NCBI GenBank assembly: GCA_015056055.1
Contig: SVHC01000004.1
Location: forward strand, 43,584 to 107,583
Reading direction: 5' to 3'
Length of the DNA: 64,000 nt
Origin: Clostridiales bacterium
GTDB lineage: Bacteria > Bacillota > Clostridia > Christensenellales > Aristaeellaceae
This document shows positions 16,582 to 25,055 of the stretch, one piece after another. Made by a program: the position numbers and the translations under genes. Positions within the stretch are counted from its first letter, which is position 1, and the number at the start of each line of letters is the position of its first letter. Under the pieces are notes generated by a model. That model was given only the letters and a program-made list of their open reading frames with translations. It had not been told where the DNA came from and did no database searches.

Positions 16582-17469
16582 CTATCTCCCGTTTTTAATT
16601 GTATTATAAAGCATGATTTCCATGGCGTATTGCTTGGAAACGTTGCTTGCCATCCGCATGCGAGCATCTGCTACGCACTCCAGAAGACGTGCTCCCGGCA
16701 AAATGCCATTCTCCATCAAATGGGCTCGCGCCCAGCTTTCAATCAAATCCATGGTACGGCCTGGGTCACGTTTATCATCTGCAAGCTGAGATACGGCACC
16801 GGGAATATCTGCCATTGTGCGGACGGCATTCAGTATAGAGTTTACCGAATGCACATCATCCATATACGCTTTGTCGGCGTCAATTTGCATGGCACGACCC
16901 ACAGAACCATGCGCTGCCTGCGCAAGAAGTAAAGCACGCTCGGGTTCGATTCCTTTTTGCATAAGTGCCTGTGCACATACTTCTTCACTGAGAGGATATA
17001 CATGATGCACTGCGCAGCGCGAAATGATTGTGGGCAAAAGGGCGCTGATTCTTTCCGTAATCAGAAAAAATACAGCATAATCAGCAGGTTCTTCCAATGT
17101 TTTCAAAAGAGCATTTTGTGCTTGCGGGGTGAGCCTGTCTGCACATTCAATAACAACGGTAAGCCGTCCACCATCAAACGGGCGAACGGCAACTTCTTTT
17201 AAAAGACTGCGGATTTCTTCGACTTTTACGTTTTTTTCCGGAACAAAGCGAATCATATTCGCTTGATTTCCGTGTGCATGACGCAGACATTGCTGACAAA
17301 CTCCGCAAGGGGGATTTTCACTCTCGCAATGCAGCACACGGCACAGAAGATCTGTTAGGGTGCGTTTTCCGCATCCAAACGGTCCTTCAAAAATATGAGC
17401 ATGGGGAAAACGCCCGGTATATACCGAGCGTAAAAGATGCTCTTCCAATTTTTCAAGTCCGATTAACAT
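16582..17469 (-). CDS. holB: DNA polymerase III delta-prime subunit
   Basis: A 295-residue clamp-loader AAA+ subunit. The P-loop-like FEGPFGCGKRTLTDLL (about residues 28-43), a zinc module (CESENPPCGVCQQC), LLKTLEEPADYAVFFLITE and the sensor TIISRC are seen. It loads the beta clamp at replication forks. The ATG directly follows the darA stop, without a strong ribosome-binding site of its own, so it probably relies on coupling to darA. Confidence 0.93.
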   Translation of the reverse strand: MLIGLEKLEEHLLRSVYTGRFPHAHIFEGPFGCGKRTLTDLLCRVLHCESENPPCGVCQQCLRHAHGNQANMIRFVPEKNVKVEEIRSLLKEVAVRPFDGGRLTVVIECADRLTPQAQNALLKTLEEPADYAVFFLITERISALLPTIISRCAVHHVYPLSEEVCAQALMQKGIEPERALLLAQAAHGSVGRAMQIDADKAYMDDVHSVNSILNAVRTMADIPGAVSQLADDKRDPGRTMDLIESWARAHLMENGILPGARLLECVADARMRMASNVSKQYAMEIMLYNTIKNGR

Positions 17470-17799
17470 TTAGAGTTTAATAAACTGCTCAACATTCAGA
17501 ACAAAAATCGTAGCGCCGCCGACGGTAACTTCGATCGGATAAGGCATGTGGATGCCTGCTGCGCCATTGACAGGAGACGGAGAAGATGCGATTTGCTTGC
17601 GGCTTTTGCAAACCTTTTCGATTACAGCCATGGCACCGTCAAACTTTGCATCGTCTACACCGACAAGCAGCGTAGTGTTACCAGAACGGAGGAAACCGCC
17701 CGTCGTTGCCAGTTTTGTTACGCCATAACCTTCATTCATAAGAGAACTAACGAGGCGGGAAGAATCTTCATCCTGTACGATTGCAATGATCAGTTTCAT
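17470..17799 (-). CDS. darA: Cyclic-di-AMP receptor DarA (PII-like)
   Basis: A 109-residue PII-like protein starting MKLIIAIVQDEDSSRLVSSL with TTGGFLRSGNTTLLVGVDD, the c-di-AMP-binding region. DarA/PstA binds c-di-AMP; its downstream target is not established. ATG 17799 has GGAG nine bases upstream; the upstream ATG at 17808 overlaps it. It heads the darA-holB-ricT-traX operon. Length equals the family norm. Confidence 0.94.
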   Translation of the reverse strand: MKLIIAIVQDEDSSRLVSSLMNEGYGVTKLATTGGFLRSGNTTLLVGVDDAKFDGAMAVIEKVCKSRKQIASSPSPVNGAAGIHMPYPIEVTVGGATIFVLNVEQFIKL

Positions 17800-17838
17800 G
17801 AGGATCATCTCCTTGTGGTATTATCGGATTTTTTATAT

Positions 17839-17867
17839 ATTATACACGAAAGATACATGAAATGCAA
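17839..17867 (-). promoter_or_regulatory. SigA-type promoter for darA operon
   Basis: Minus-strand TTGCAT (17862-17867) and TATAAT (17839-17844) with a 17-base spacer, about 40 bases before darA. Confidence 0.65.
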
Positions 17868-17906
17868 GAATGAAATCTTAACAAATTCTTGGGCTATCCA
17901 TCGTGA

Positions 17907-18218
17907 TTACTGCACCGATTCCGCGGAAGAAAGCATTTCCCAAAGCTCGTGCGCCTGCTCGTAGGCTCCGTAAGGCACATAAATACGGATTTCTTCCAAT
18001 GTTAATCCGCCGGATACCGCAAATGCTGTGCCCGTCTGCCCCATTCGTGAATAAGGAATTCCGGCATCACTCAGAAGCGGTTCCAGAAGGGAGGCAGTGA
18101 ATGTGTCCATGCCGGAAAGAAGTACTGGTTCATTCGGTGCAATTTCAGGCACTTTCCTTTTGCATTTCGGGCATATTTCCTCCTGCGTAAGGCAGCTGCA
18201 TTTGGAACAGTAATGCAT
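17907..18218 (-). CDS. Zinc-ribbon protein with DUF2007-like domain
   Basis: A 103-residue protein. The N-terminus MHYCSKCSCL then EEICPKCKRK gives a CxxC-CxxC zinc ribbon; the remainder (PVLLSGMDTFTASLLEPLL, YVPYGAYEQAHELWEML) resembles the DUF2007 putative signal-transducing fold. The start is ATG 18218 with AAAGGAG nine bases upstream; a longer frame extends across the promoter and the divergent gene and is rejected. It is monocistronic. The function is unknown. Confidence 0.75.
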   Translation of the reverse strand: MHYCSKCSCLTQEEICPKCKRKVPEIAPNEPVLLSGMDTFTASLLEPLLSDAGIPYSRMGQTGTAFAVSGGLTLEEIRIYVPYGAYEQAHELWEMLSSAESVQ

Positions 18219-18243
18219 GGAAAACATCTCCTTTCTTAATTTT

Positions 18244-18272
18244 ATTATAACACATGTCTTTACACACGTCAA
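18244..18272 (-). promoter_or_regulatory. SigA-type promoter for the zinc-ribbon gene
   Basis: Minus-strand TTGACG (18267-18272), 17-base spacer, TATAAT (18244-18249). Confidence 0.65.
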
Positions 18273-18363
18273 CGAATCGTCATACGTCCAGGTAGAATTC
18301 GGGTGTGTAATATGATATACTGATATCATGTGAATTTGATTCATAGTCAGGAGGAATGTACCA

Positions 18364-19611
18364 ATGAAAATGGGAGATATTGGCCGTACAGTGAGCCTTG
18401 GCATAATCGGTCTTGGAGGACGTGGAATCGGCCAGATGGAAACATTGCTCTCCATGCAAGATGTTGAAATTCCAATTGTGTGTGACATACTGCCTGAAAG
18501 ACTTGGCAAAGGACAGGAAACCGTTGCAAAAGTACGCAACTATACACCTGACGCCGTAACAGACTACCGCGAAGTGCTTGCTCGCCGCGATATCGAGGCA
18601 GTGATGATCTTTTCCAGCTGGGAGACGCATATCGCCATAGCGGTTGAAGCACTGGAAAATGGTCTGCGTCCTGCGCTTGAGGTAGGTGGCGCTTCTTCGA
18701 TTGATGAGTGCTGGCAGTTGGTACGTGCAAGTGAAAAAGCCGGAATTCCGGTGATGCTTTTGGAAAACTGCTGCTATGGCAAGGAAGAAATGACTTTGCT
18801 GAATATGATTCGCAAAGGTGTTTTCGGAGAACTTGTTCACTGCCGCGGCGCATATGCACATGATTTGCGCGATGAAATTGGAATGGGCGATATCAGCAAA
18901 CATTATCGTCAGCGCCATTTCCTGCATCGCAACGGAGAACTCTATCCCACACACGAACTGGGGCCGATTGCAAAATATCTGAATATCAACCGCGGAAACC
19001 GTATGGTCAGCCTGACATCAATGTCTTCAAAGGCTGCGGGTCTTTCTGCATGGTTGAAGGAAAAACGTCCGGAAGATGCTGTCACAAAAGCACAGATCAA
19101 TCAGGGCGATATTGTAACTACCATGATCAAATGTGCAAACGGTGAAACGATTGTGCTTACGCATGACTGTACTCTGCCCCGTCCGTATTCCCGTGGCGGC
19201 CAGATTCAAGGAACGAAAGGAATCTGGATGGAAGACAATCGTTCTATCTATATAGATGGGATTACAAAGTCGGATCCGAATCATTGGACGCATACGTGGG
19301 AAAGCGACGCGGCATGGATGGAAGAATATGAACATCCCCTCTGGAAGGAGTATACAGAGTTTGGTCTGCGAGGCGGTCACGGCGGCATGGACTATTTGGT
19401 ATTGCGTGCATTCGTAGAAAGCCTGCAGAAAAACGAAAATCCGCCGATTGATGTATATGATGCCGCAAGCTGGATGTGCATTACTGCGCTCAGCGAGCAA
19501 TCCATTGCAATGGGTAGTATGCCTGTACCTGTTCCGGATTTTACGGATGGGCGCTGGATTACTGCCCGAAACGGCGAAAACGGTACTGGAATGTATGTTC
19601 TGGATGAATAA
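18364..19611 (+). CDS. Gfo/Idh/MocA oxidoreductase, GH109-like N-acetylhexosaminidase
   Basis: A 415-residue protein with an N-terminal Rossmann domain (LGIIGLGGRGIGQME, about residues 12-26) and a C-terminal substrate domain. The double-Gly GGRG, ALEVGGASSIDECW, LLENCCYGKEEM and YPTHELGP around residues 198-205 resemble GH109, which hydrolyses alpha-N-acetylgalactosaminides through a tightly bound NAD. No signal peptide is seen, so it is probably cytoplasmic. ATG 18364 follows AGGAGG. Nearby nagA and ROK genes support amino-sugar catabolism (inference). A sugar dehydrogenase is the alternative. Confidence 0.8.
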   Translation: MKMGDIGRTVSLGIIGLGGRGIGQMETLLSMQDVEIPIVCDILPERLGKGQETVAKVRNYTPDAVTDYREVLARRDIEAVMIFSSWETHIAIAVEALENGLRPALEVGGASSIDECWQLVRASEKAGIPVMLLENCCYGKEEMTLLNMIRKGVFGELVHCRGAYAHDLRDEIGMGDISKHYRQRHFLHRNGELYPTHELGPIAKYLNINRGNRMVSLTSMSSKAAGLSAWLKEKRPEDAVTKAQINQGDIVTTMIKCANGETIVLTHDCTLPRPYSRGGQIQGTKGIWMEDNRSIYIDGITKSDPNHWTHTWESDAAWMEEYEHPLWKEYTEFGLRGGHGGMDYLVLRAFVESLQKNENPPIDVYDAASWMCITALSEQSIAMGSMPVPVPDFTDGRWITARNGENGTGMYVLDE

Positions 19612-19625
19612 ACTTTAATATCTTT

Positions 19626-19660
19626 CAATCCCCGGGGTAGTTTACTCCGGGGATTGCTTT
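19626..19660 (+). terminator. Terminator after the GH109-like gene
   Basis: Perfect ten-base stem CAATCCCCGG/CCGGGGATTG with an 11-base loop, then CTTTGTTT. Confidence 0.7.
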
Positions 19661-19751
19661 GTTTCGACGTGATTTATATGCATCTTGACCAAAGTTTTGA
19701 AGTAGCTTAATTTTTGCTTCCAATACGTCTTTTTCATTAACCTAAGTGTGG

Positions 19752-19757
19752 TATAAT
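19752..19757 (+). promoter_or_regulatory. Probable extended -10 element before the MATE gene
   Basis: TGTGGTATAAT, an extended -10-like element, lies 29 bases before the MATE start. No good -35 box is present. The same TGTGGTATAAT occurs in the radA promoter region. Confidence 0.4.
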
Positions 19758-19786
19758 ATTTAAGTGCAAATTGGAGGGTGTGTATA

Positions 19787-21289
19787 ATGGCAAAATTGTT
19801 AAATCGAATTTATGGAATTGGACGTTTGCTTCCCAAGACGGGAGCACTGGGTGAAGTTCCTTCTACGGGTCAGGCATATAGGGAGCTTTTGCGCATAGCT
19901 TTGCCGTCTGTGCTGGAAATGGTGCTCTTGTCTTTGATTGGATCAATAGATACCATGATGGTAGGCACAATCGGTGCATCTGCAATTGCAGCCGTCGGTC
20001 TGGTTGGCCAGCCCCGTATGCTGATGCTGTGCATTTTCTTTGCTATGAACATTGGCGTAACTGCCGTTGTCGCCCGCCGAAAAGGCGAAGAACGTCAGGA
20101 TGAGGCGAACCAAACCCTGCGAAATGCCGTGGTTATTATTCTCGCCCTTTCTCTTGTTATGATGACGATTGGCCTGACATTCTCGCGCCAGCTTATGACC
20201 ATGGCGGGAGCAAAAGCCGATACCATTGATGACGCTGAAACGTATTTCCGCATCCTCACCTATTTTCTTCCGGTCAACGCGCTGTCTATGGGTCTTTGCG
20301 CCGCACTGCGCGGTGTGGGTGATACCCGCACCACCATGTACGTGAATATATGCAGCAACCTGGTAAATGTAGTATTTAATTACCTTCTGATCAACGGAGT
20401 CGGATTTTTTCCGAAACTCGGAACAAAAGGTGCGGCGCTTGCCACTGCCATCGGATTCACTGTAGGTATGTGTCTGGCACTGTATTCGGTGTTCCGCAAG
20501 GATGGAAATACCTATCTGCGGCTTAGTTTCAAGGAAGACTGGAGACTGAAAAAGGACACTGTAAAAGCAATTACCAAGGTCGGCGGCAACGCCATGCTTG
20601 AGCAGATTGCTCTGCGAATCGGTTTCTTCCTGTACGCCCGCATTGTAGCAGAACTTGGAACACTTGCATTTGCAGCTCATCAGATCGGCATGCAGTTTTT
20701 GAACCTCTCGTTCACCTTTGGCGACGGTATTGGAGTAGCCGGAACTTCTCTGGTCGGTCAGATGCTGGGAAAAAAGAGACCGGACCTTGCGCAGATGTAC
20801 GGTAAGATTGCACAGCGCATCGCTATGACAACGGCAATTATTCTTGCAACGCTGATTTTGACCTTCCGGTATCCGCTGGTATCTTTGTTTGTATCCCAAC
20901 AGTCGGTAATCAATACGACCGCTACCATTATGCTTATTCTTGCCCTCTTCCAACCTTTTCAGACGTCGGCTGTCGTTGTTGGCGGTGCCTTGCGCGGCGC
21001 CGGTGATACGCGCTATGTTGCAAAGGTCATGCTTATATGCGTGGCAATTATACGCCCGGTTTTGAGCTTTACTGCAGTTACGGTAATCACACGTTTCTTT
21101 ACGCCGCTAACCACTCAGGTAGCGCATAGCAGCGCATCGTGGCTGAACGTAATAGATTACTGGACGAACCAGATTCCGGTATTTGCGCTCATGGGTGCAT
21201 GGAGCGCAAGTTTGATTGATATGATCGTGCGTATGAGAAGTATGCTGCATCGTTTTAATAGTGGAAAATGGCACAATATTAAACTATAA
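19787..21289 (+). CDS. MATE family efflux transporter
   Basis: A 500-residue, about 12-helix membrane protein. LRIALPSVLEMVLLSLIGSI, DTMMVGTIGASAIAAVGL and GVGDTRTTMYVNI are typical of MATE Na+/H+-coupled exporters; the repeated half begins near residue 260. ATG 19787 follows GGAGGG. The substrate is unknown; its position between GH109-like and nagA genes may be incidental or mark export of a toxic product. It has its own promoter, after the GH109 terminator, and likely extends into the HAD gene. Confidence 0.93.
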   Translation: MAKLLNRIYGIGRLLPKTGALGEVPSTGQAYRELLRIALPSVLEMVLLSLIGSIDTMMVGTIGASAIAAVGLVGQPRMLMLCIFFAMNIGVTAVVARRKGEERQDEANQTLRNAVVIILALSLVMMTIGLTFSRQLMTMAGAKADTIDDAETYFRILTYFLPVNALSMGLCAALRGVGDTRTTMYVNICSNLVNVVFNYLLINGVGFFPKLGTKGAALATAIGFTVGMCLALYSVFRKDGNTYLRLSFKEDWRLKKDTVKAITKVGGNAMLEQIALRIGFFLYARIVAELGTLAFAAHQIGMQFLNLSFTFGDGIGVAGTSLVGQMLGKKRPDLAQMYGKIAQRIAMTTAIILATLILTFRYPLVSLFVSQQSVINTTATIMLILALFQPFQTSAVVVGGALRGAGDTRYVAKVMLICVAIIRPVLSFTAVTVITRFFTPLTTQVAHSSASWLNVIDYWTNQIPVFALMGAWSASLIDMIVRMRSMLHRFNSGKWHNIKL

Positions 21290-21302
21290 TAAAGAGGAAT
21301 AT

Positions 21303-21950
21303 ATGCTGAACTTTGGACGATGTGCAGCCGTATTCGATATGGATGGAACACTGATTGATTCCATGCCTGTATGGCGCGTGCTGAATAAGGAATTCCTGGA
21401 AAAATGTTCTCTTCCCGTACCTGAGCATATGCGGGTGGATATGGATACATATACTACACGCTATTGTGCTGAGACATTCATTCGAGAATACAATTTACCG
21501 ATGACGGTAGATGATTTTGCAGCTGCAAATGAGCAGATCATGCGCACAAGATATGCTTCAATTCCAACCAAAGTTGGTGTACCGGAATATCTTTCGGCAT
21601 TGAAAAAAGCCGGTGTACGCATGATCGTTGCCACAAATACCGAGAAGGACATTGCTAAGAATGCGCTTGCGTCCAAGGATATTTTGAAGTATTTTGAAGA
21701 TGTTCTTACGCCCGGTATGGTAGGGATTTCCAAAAGCAATCCGGAATTCTGGAATGTGCTTGCTCAGCATATGATGATTTCGCCTGATGATATGGTCGTC
21801 TATGAGGATACGCCTGCAATGATGCGCTCTGCCCGATGCGCAGGGGCAAAAGTGGTGGCGGTCAGTGAGCCTGTCTGGCGGAAACAAACAGATGAAATTC
21901 TTTCGCTGTGTGATATTTATGTCAATGATTTTCGGGATTTACTTGCATAA
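21303..21950 (+). CDS. HAD-superfamily phosphatase, beta-phosphoglucomutase type
   Basis: A 215-residue HAD subfamily IA hydrolase with motif I AVFDMDGTLIDSMPVW, motif II VATNTEKD, the Lys in GISKSNPEF and motif IV VYEDTPAMMRSARCAG. It probably dephosphorylates a small sugar phosphate or similar metabolite. ATG 21303 follows AGAGGAA, 13 bases after the MATE stop, so the two are co-transcribed. The family's Asp nucleophile and general acid (DMD) are intact. Confidence 0.88.
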   Translation: MLNFGRCAAVFDMDGTLIDSMPVWRVLNKEFLEKCSLPVPEHMRVDMDTYTTRYCAETFIREYNLPMTVDDFAAANEQIMRTRYASIPTKVGVPEYLSALKKAGVRMIVATNTEKDIAKNALASKDILKYFEDVLTPGMVGISKSNPEFWNVLAQHMMISPDDMVVYEDTPAMMRSARCAGAKVVAVSEPVWRKQTDEILSLCDIYVNDFRDLLA

Positions 21951-22000
21951 GCAATAATCTTTTGTTAGAATACCTAGTAGGAAATAGTTGGAGGTGCATT

Positions 22001-23152
22001 ATGCGCGCAATTGGAAATGGCCGTATTATTACCCCTGTCGGTATCGTAGAAAACGCGGCATTGTTATTTGATAAAAAAATCATTGGTCTGGTCGATGCGG
22101 ATTCCGTACGCGAACAGAATGATATTGAGTGGATTGATGCAAAGGGTGCATATATTGCTCCCGGTTTGGTGGATATGCATATTCACGGTTATCTGGGCGA
22201 GGACACTTCGGACGGCAAGTTCGAAGGTCTCGTAGCCATGGCAGAAGGTATTGCAAAAAACGGTGTTACCAGCTGGCTGCCCACTACTATGACGGTATCC
22301 GTTGCCGAGATCAACGCAGCGCTCGACGCGGTTCGCGCATTGATGAAAGCTGGCGAAAACGAAGATTTCAAGGGCGCCCGTGCCCTCGGTGTAAATGCGG
22401 AAGGTCCGTTTATCAATCCGAAAAAGAAAGGTGCACAGGCTGAAACGAATATTCTGGCACCGAATGCGGAACTGATTGTGAACAATGCCGATGTTATCCG
22501 CATTTTCACTCTTGCGCCTGAGATGCCCGGAGCACTTGAGTGCATTAAGACCGTGAAGGAAAAGACTTCCATTGCAGCATCCATTGGCCATACCAACGCC
22601 ACTTACGACGAGGCGAAGGCAGGCATTGCTGCAGGAGCTTCCCATGTGACCCATCTGTTTAACGCACAGACTCCCCTTGCCCATCGCGATCCGGGCGTTG
22701 TCGGCGCGGCACTGCTTTCCGATGTAACCACGGAGATGATTTGCGATGATTTCCATATCAATCCCGCCGTATATCCCCTTGTTCGCGGCATGAAAGGCGA
22801 TAAGCTTGTTCTGATCACTGACTGCACCCGTGCCGGCGGTCTGGAGGATGGCGAATATACGCTTGGCGGTCAGCCGATCTTTGTAAAGGGTGTTGAGTGC
22901 CGCCTTGCTGACGGAACGATTGCGGGAAGCGTTTTGAAGCTGAATCATGCGGTTCGCAACTTCATGAACGCCACCGGTTGCCCGGTTTGGGAAGCTGTAA
23001 ATGCGGCAAGCCTTACTCCTGCGCGTGCGATCGGTGTGGATGACCGCAAGGGAAGCCTTGAGCCCGGCAAAGATGCCGATATTTTCCTCGCGGACGATAA
23101 TTTCGAAGTAATTGCCACTTATATTGGCGGCAACAAAGTGTATTCTGCATAA
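22001..23152 (+). CDS. nagA: N-acetylglucosamine-6-phosphate deacetylase
   Basis: A 383-residue amidohydrolase. Metal-site motifs are GLVDMHIHGYLGEDT (about 56-70), VNAEGPFINPKKKGAQ, ASIGHTNATYDEA and VTHLFNAQTPLAHRDPG. It removes acetate from GlcNAc-6-P (some members act on GalNAc-6-P). ATG 22001 follows GGAGG; a longer frame has no site. It is followed 14 bases later by the ROK gene. No nagB (deaminase) is present in the window. Confidence 0.95.
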   Translation: MRAIGNGRIITPVGIVENAALLFDKKIIGLVDADSVREQNDIEWIDAKGAYIAPGLVDMHIHGYLGEDTSDGKFEGLVAMAEGIAKNGVTSWLPTTMTVSVAEINAALDAVRALMKAGENEDFKGARALGVNAEGPFINPKKKGAQAETNILAPNAELIVNNADVIRIFTLAPEMPGALECIKTVKEKTSIAASIGHTNATYDEAKAGIAAGASHVTHLFNAQTPLAHRDPGVVGAALLSDVTTEMICDDFHINPAVYPLVRGMKGDKLVLITDCTRAGGLEDGEYTLGGQPIFVKGVECRLADGTIAGSVLKLNHAVRNFMNATGCPVWEAVNAASLTPARAIGVDDRKGSLEPGKDADIFLADDNFEVIATYIGGNKVYSA

Positions 23153-23166
23153 GGAGGCCATTCCTG

Positions 23167-24543
23167 ATGAACATTCGTTATGTAGCCGAACTGGAGCCGA
23201 ACTTTGCTCCTTTGAGCGTTGCCCTTCGCGATTTTAAGGCCCTTGTAAATGAAAAGGGCGGCGAAGATCTGTTGATTGCAATCGAGCGTGACCAGGGTTT
23301 TGTTTCTCGCAATGATATGCGTGTTCTTGCCGACGGAGTAGATGATGAGCTTAACTTCAACATTGTTGAGCGCGTGATCAAGTCCCTGCTTTGGATGCGC
23401 GGCGGATACAAAATTATCCTGTCCGGTCCGGAAAATCTGTGCAAGAGAATTCAGGAAGCTTACAAAGTGAATGGTCTGCGTGAATTTGACCGAAACTTTA
23501 TGAGCGGCATCTATGAGTCCGAATTCCAGGTGATCATTTCTAAATGCCCGTGTGGAGTACCGGAAGCTCGTGAAGCCTCCAGCGCCATCGGTCGCCATTT
23601 GGATGGCTGCCGCATCGGTTTTGATGCAGGTGGAAGCGATCGCAAGGTCAGCGCAGTTATTGATGGCGAAACGGTATATTCCGAAGAGGTTCTCTGGTTC
23701 CCGAAGGAGAACAGCGATCCGCAGTATCAGTACGATGGAATTCTCGCTGCAATGAAGACTGCTGCAAGCCACATGCCCCGTGTTGATGCGATCGGCGTAA
23801 GCTCTGCGGGCGTTTATATCAACAATAAGATCCGCGCAGCATCACTGTTTATCAAGGTTTCTCCGGAAGACTTTGAGAAGCGTGTCAAGAACATGTACAT
23901 TGACGTAGCTCGCGAAATTGGTGCAGATATTCCGTTGGAAGTTGCCAATGACGGTGATGTTACCGCACTTGCAGGCGCGATGGATCTGAATGATACCGAA
24001 GTTATGGGTATTGCCATGGGCACCAGCGAAGCCGGTGGCTATGTTGACAAGAACGGAAATATTACCGGCTGGCTGAATGAGCTTGCATTTGTTCCGGTTG
24101 ATGCCAACCCTGATTCCATGGTGGATGAATGGTCCGGTGACTACGGCTGCGGCGTAAAATATTTCTCTCAGGATGCGGTTATTAAGCTTGCTCCTGCTGC
24201 AGGTATTGAGCTTGACAGCACACAGCCTCTTGCACACCGTCTGAAGGCTGTTCAGAAGCTCATGGAAGAAGGAGATCCCCGCGCAAAGAAGATTTATGAA
24301 ACGATCGGCGTGTACTTTGGCTATGCTGTTGCTTACTATGCCATGTTCTATGATATTAAGCATGTTCTGATCATGGGACGCGTTACTTCCGGCGAAGGTG
24401 GCGCCATTCTTCTGGAGCGTGCAAAGGAAGTTCTTGCGGGTGAATTCCCCGAGTTTTCGATTGAACTCCACATTCCGGATGAAAGCAGCCGCCGCGTTGG
24501 CCAGTCCATTGCTGCCGCAAGCCTGCCGGAAACCAGAAAGTAA
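23167..24543 (+). CDS. ROK-family-like sugar kinase with extra N-terminal domain
   Basis: A 458-residue protein. About residues 1-150 are an extra domain (RYVAELEPNFAPLSVALRDF) not found in ordinary ROK kinases. An ASKHA kinase core follows: phosphate loop CRIGFDAGGSDRKVSAVIDG (about 150-169), IGVSSAGVY, LEVANDGDVTALAG and AMGTSEAGGYVD. The ROK zinc signature (CxCGxxGCxE) and GEIGH are absent, with NELAFVPVD at the latter position. It probably phosphorylates an N-acetylhexosamine for nagA (inference from adjacency). The start follows AAGGAGG. Confidence 0.8.
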   Translation: MNIRYVAELEPNFAPLSVALRDFKALVNEKGGEDLLIAIERDQGFVSRNDMRVLADGVDDELNFNIVERVIKSLLWMRGGYKIILSGPENLCKRIQEAYKVNGLREFDRNFMSGIYESEFQVIISKCPCGVPEAREASSAIGRHLDGCRIGFDAGGSDRKVSAVIDGETVYSEEVLWFPKENSDPQYQYDGILAAMKTAASHMPRVDAIGVSSAGVYINNKIRAASLFIKVSPEDFEKRVKNMYIDVAREIGADIPLEVANDGDVTALAGAMDLNDTEVMGIAMGTSEAGGYVDKNGNITGWLNELAFVPVDANPDSMVDEWSGDYGCGVKYFSQDAVIKLAPAAGIELDSTQPLAHRLKAVQKLMEEGDPRAKKIYETIGVYFGYAVAYYAMFYDIKHVLIMGRVTSGEGGAILLERAKEVLAGEFPEFSIELHIPDESSRRVGQSIAAASLPETRK

Positions 24544-24553
24544 TATTTATCGC

Positions 24554-24587
24554 AAAGAGCCGATGCTTTTAGGGCATCGGCTCTTTT
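24554..24587 (+). terminator. Terminator after nagA-ROK
   Basis: AAAGAGCCGATGC pairs perfectly with GCATCGGCTCTTT around a seven-base loop, ending in TTTT then ACTATG. Confidence 0.85.
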
Positions 24588-24622
24588 ACTATGCTGCCAG
24601 CGGACATATAAGCCCGAAGGAA

Positions 24623-24967
24623 CTATATTTCAAAGCCAAGAGAGATTTTGACGGCTTCTCCGACTTTTTCCATCAACTCCGGCGAAAGTGTTCCTATTCT
24701 CTCGCGCAGTCTGCGCTTATCCAGAGTACGAATCTGTTCCGCAAGGACGACGCTGTCCTTTGTCAATCCATGCCCCTGCGCAGGAACACTGACGTGCGTA
24801 GGAAGACGGGCTTTTCCGAGCTGACCGGTTACAGCCAACACAATCACAGTAGGGCTGTAACGATTACCGACATCATTTTGTATAACTAGCACGGGGCGTA
24901 TGCCTCCCTGTTCCGATCCAACGACCGGATCCAGACTTGCACTGTATAATTCTCCTCTTGCAATCAT
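24623..24967 (-). CDS. mazF: MazF/PemK-type endoribonuclease toxin
   Basis: A 114-residue MazF-fold protein: RGELYSASLDPVVGSEQGG, RPVLVIQNDVGNRYSPTVIV, LPTHVSV and VLAEQIRTLDKRRL are diagnostic. MazF/NdoA cleaves single-stranded mRNA at short sequences and is held by an antitoxin. ATG 24967 has GGAG nine bases upstream. It follows ypeB with an 88-base gap that is too short for an antitoxin gene, and none lies on its other side. Length is normal; catalytic residues appear kept. Confidence 0.93.
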   Translation of the reverse strand: MIARGELYSASLDPVVGSEQGGIRPVLVIQNDVGNRYSPTVIVLAVTGQLGKARLPTHVSVPAQGHGLTKDSVVLAEQIRTLDKRRLRERIGTLSPELMEKVGEAVKISLGFEI

Positions 24968-25055
24968 GGTTTCACGCTCCGTATACGGCGGTATCTGCTG
25001 CATACTATGCGATTCGCCTGCTGAATGTGAAGTGGTTTTGTTTTCGTATTTTACG

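Noticed and set aside
24968-25055. Search for an antitoxin between ypeB and mazF
   Set aside because: The gap is 88 bases with no start codon and ribosome-binding site giving a plausible antitoxin.
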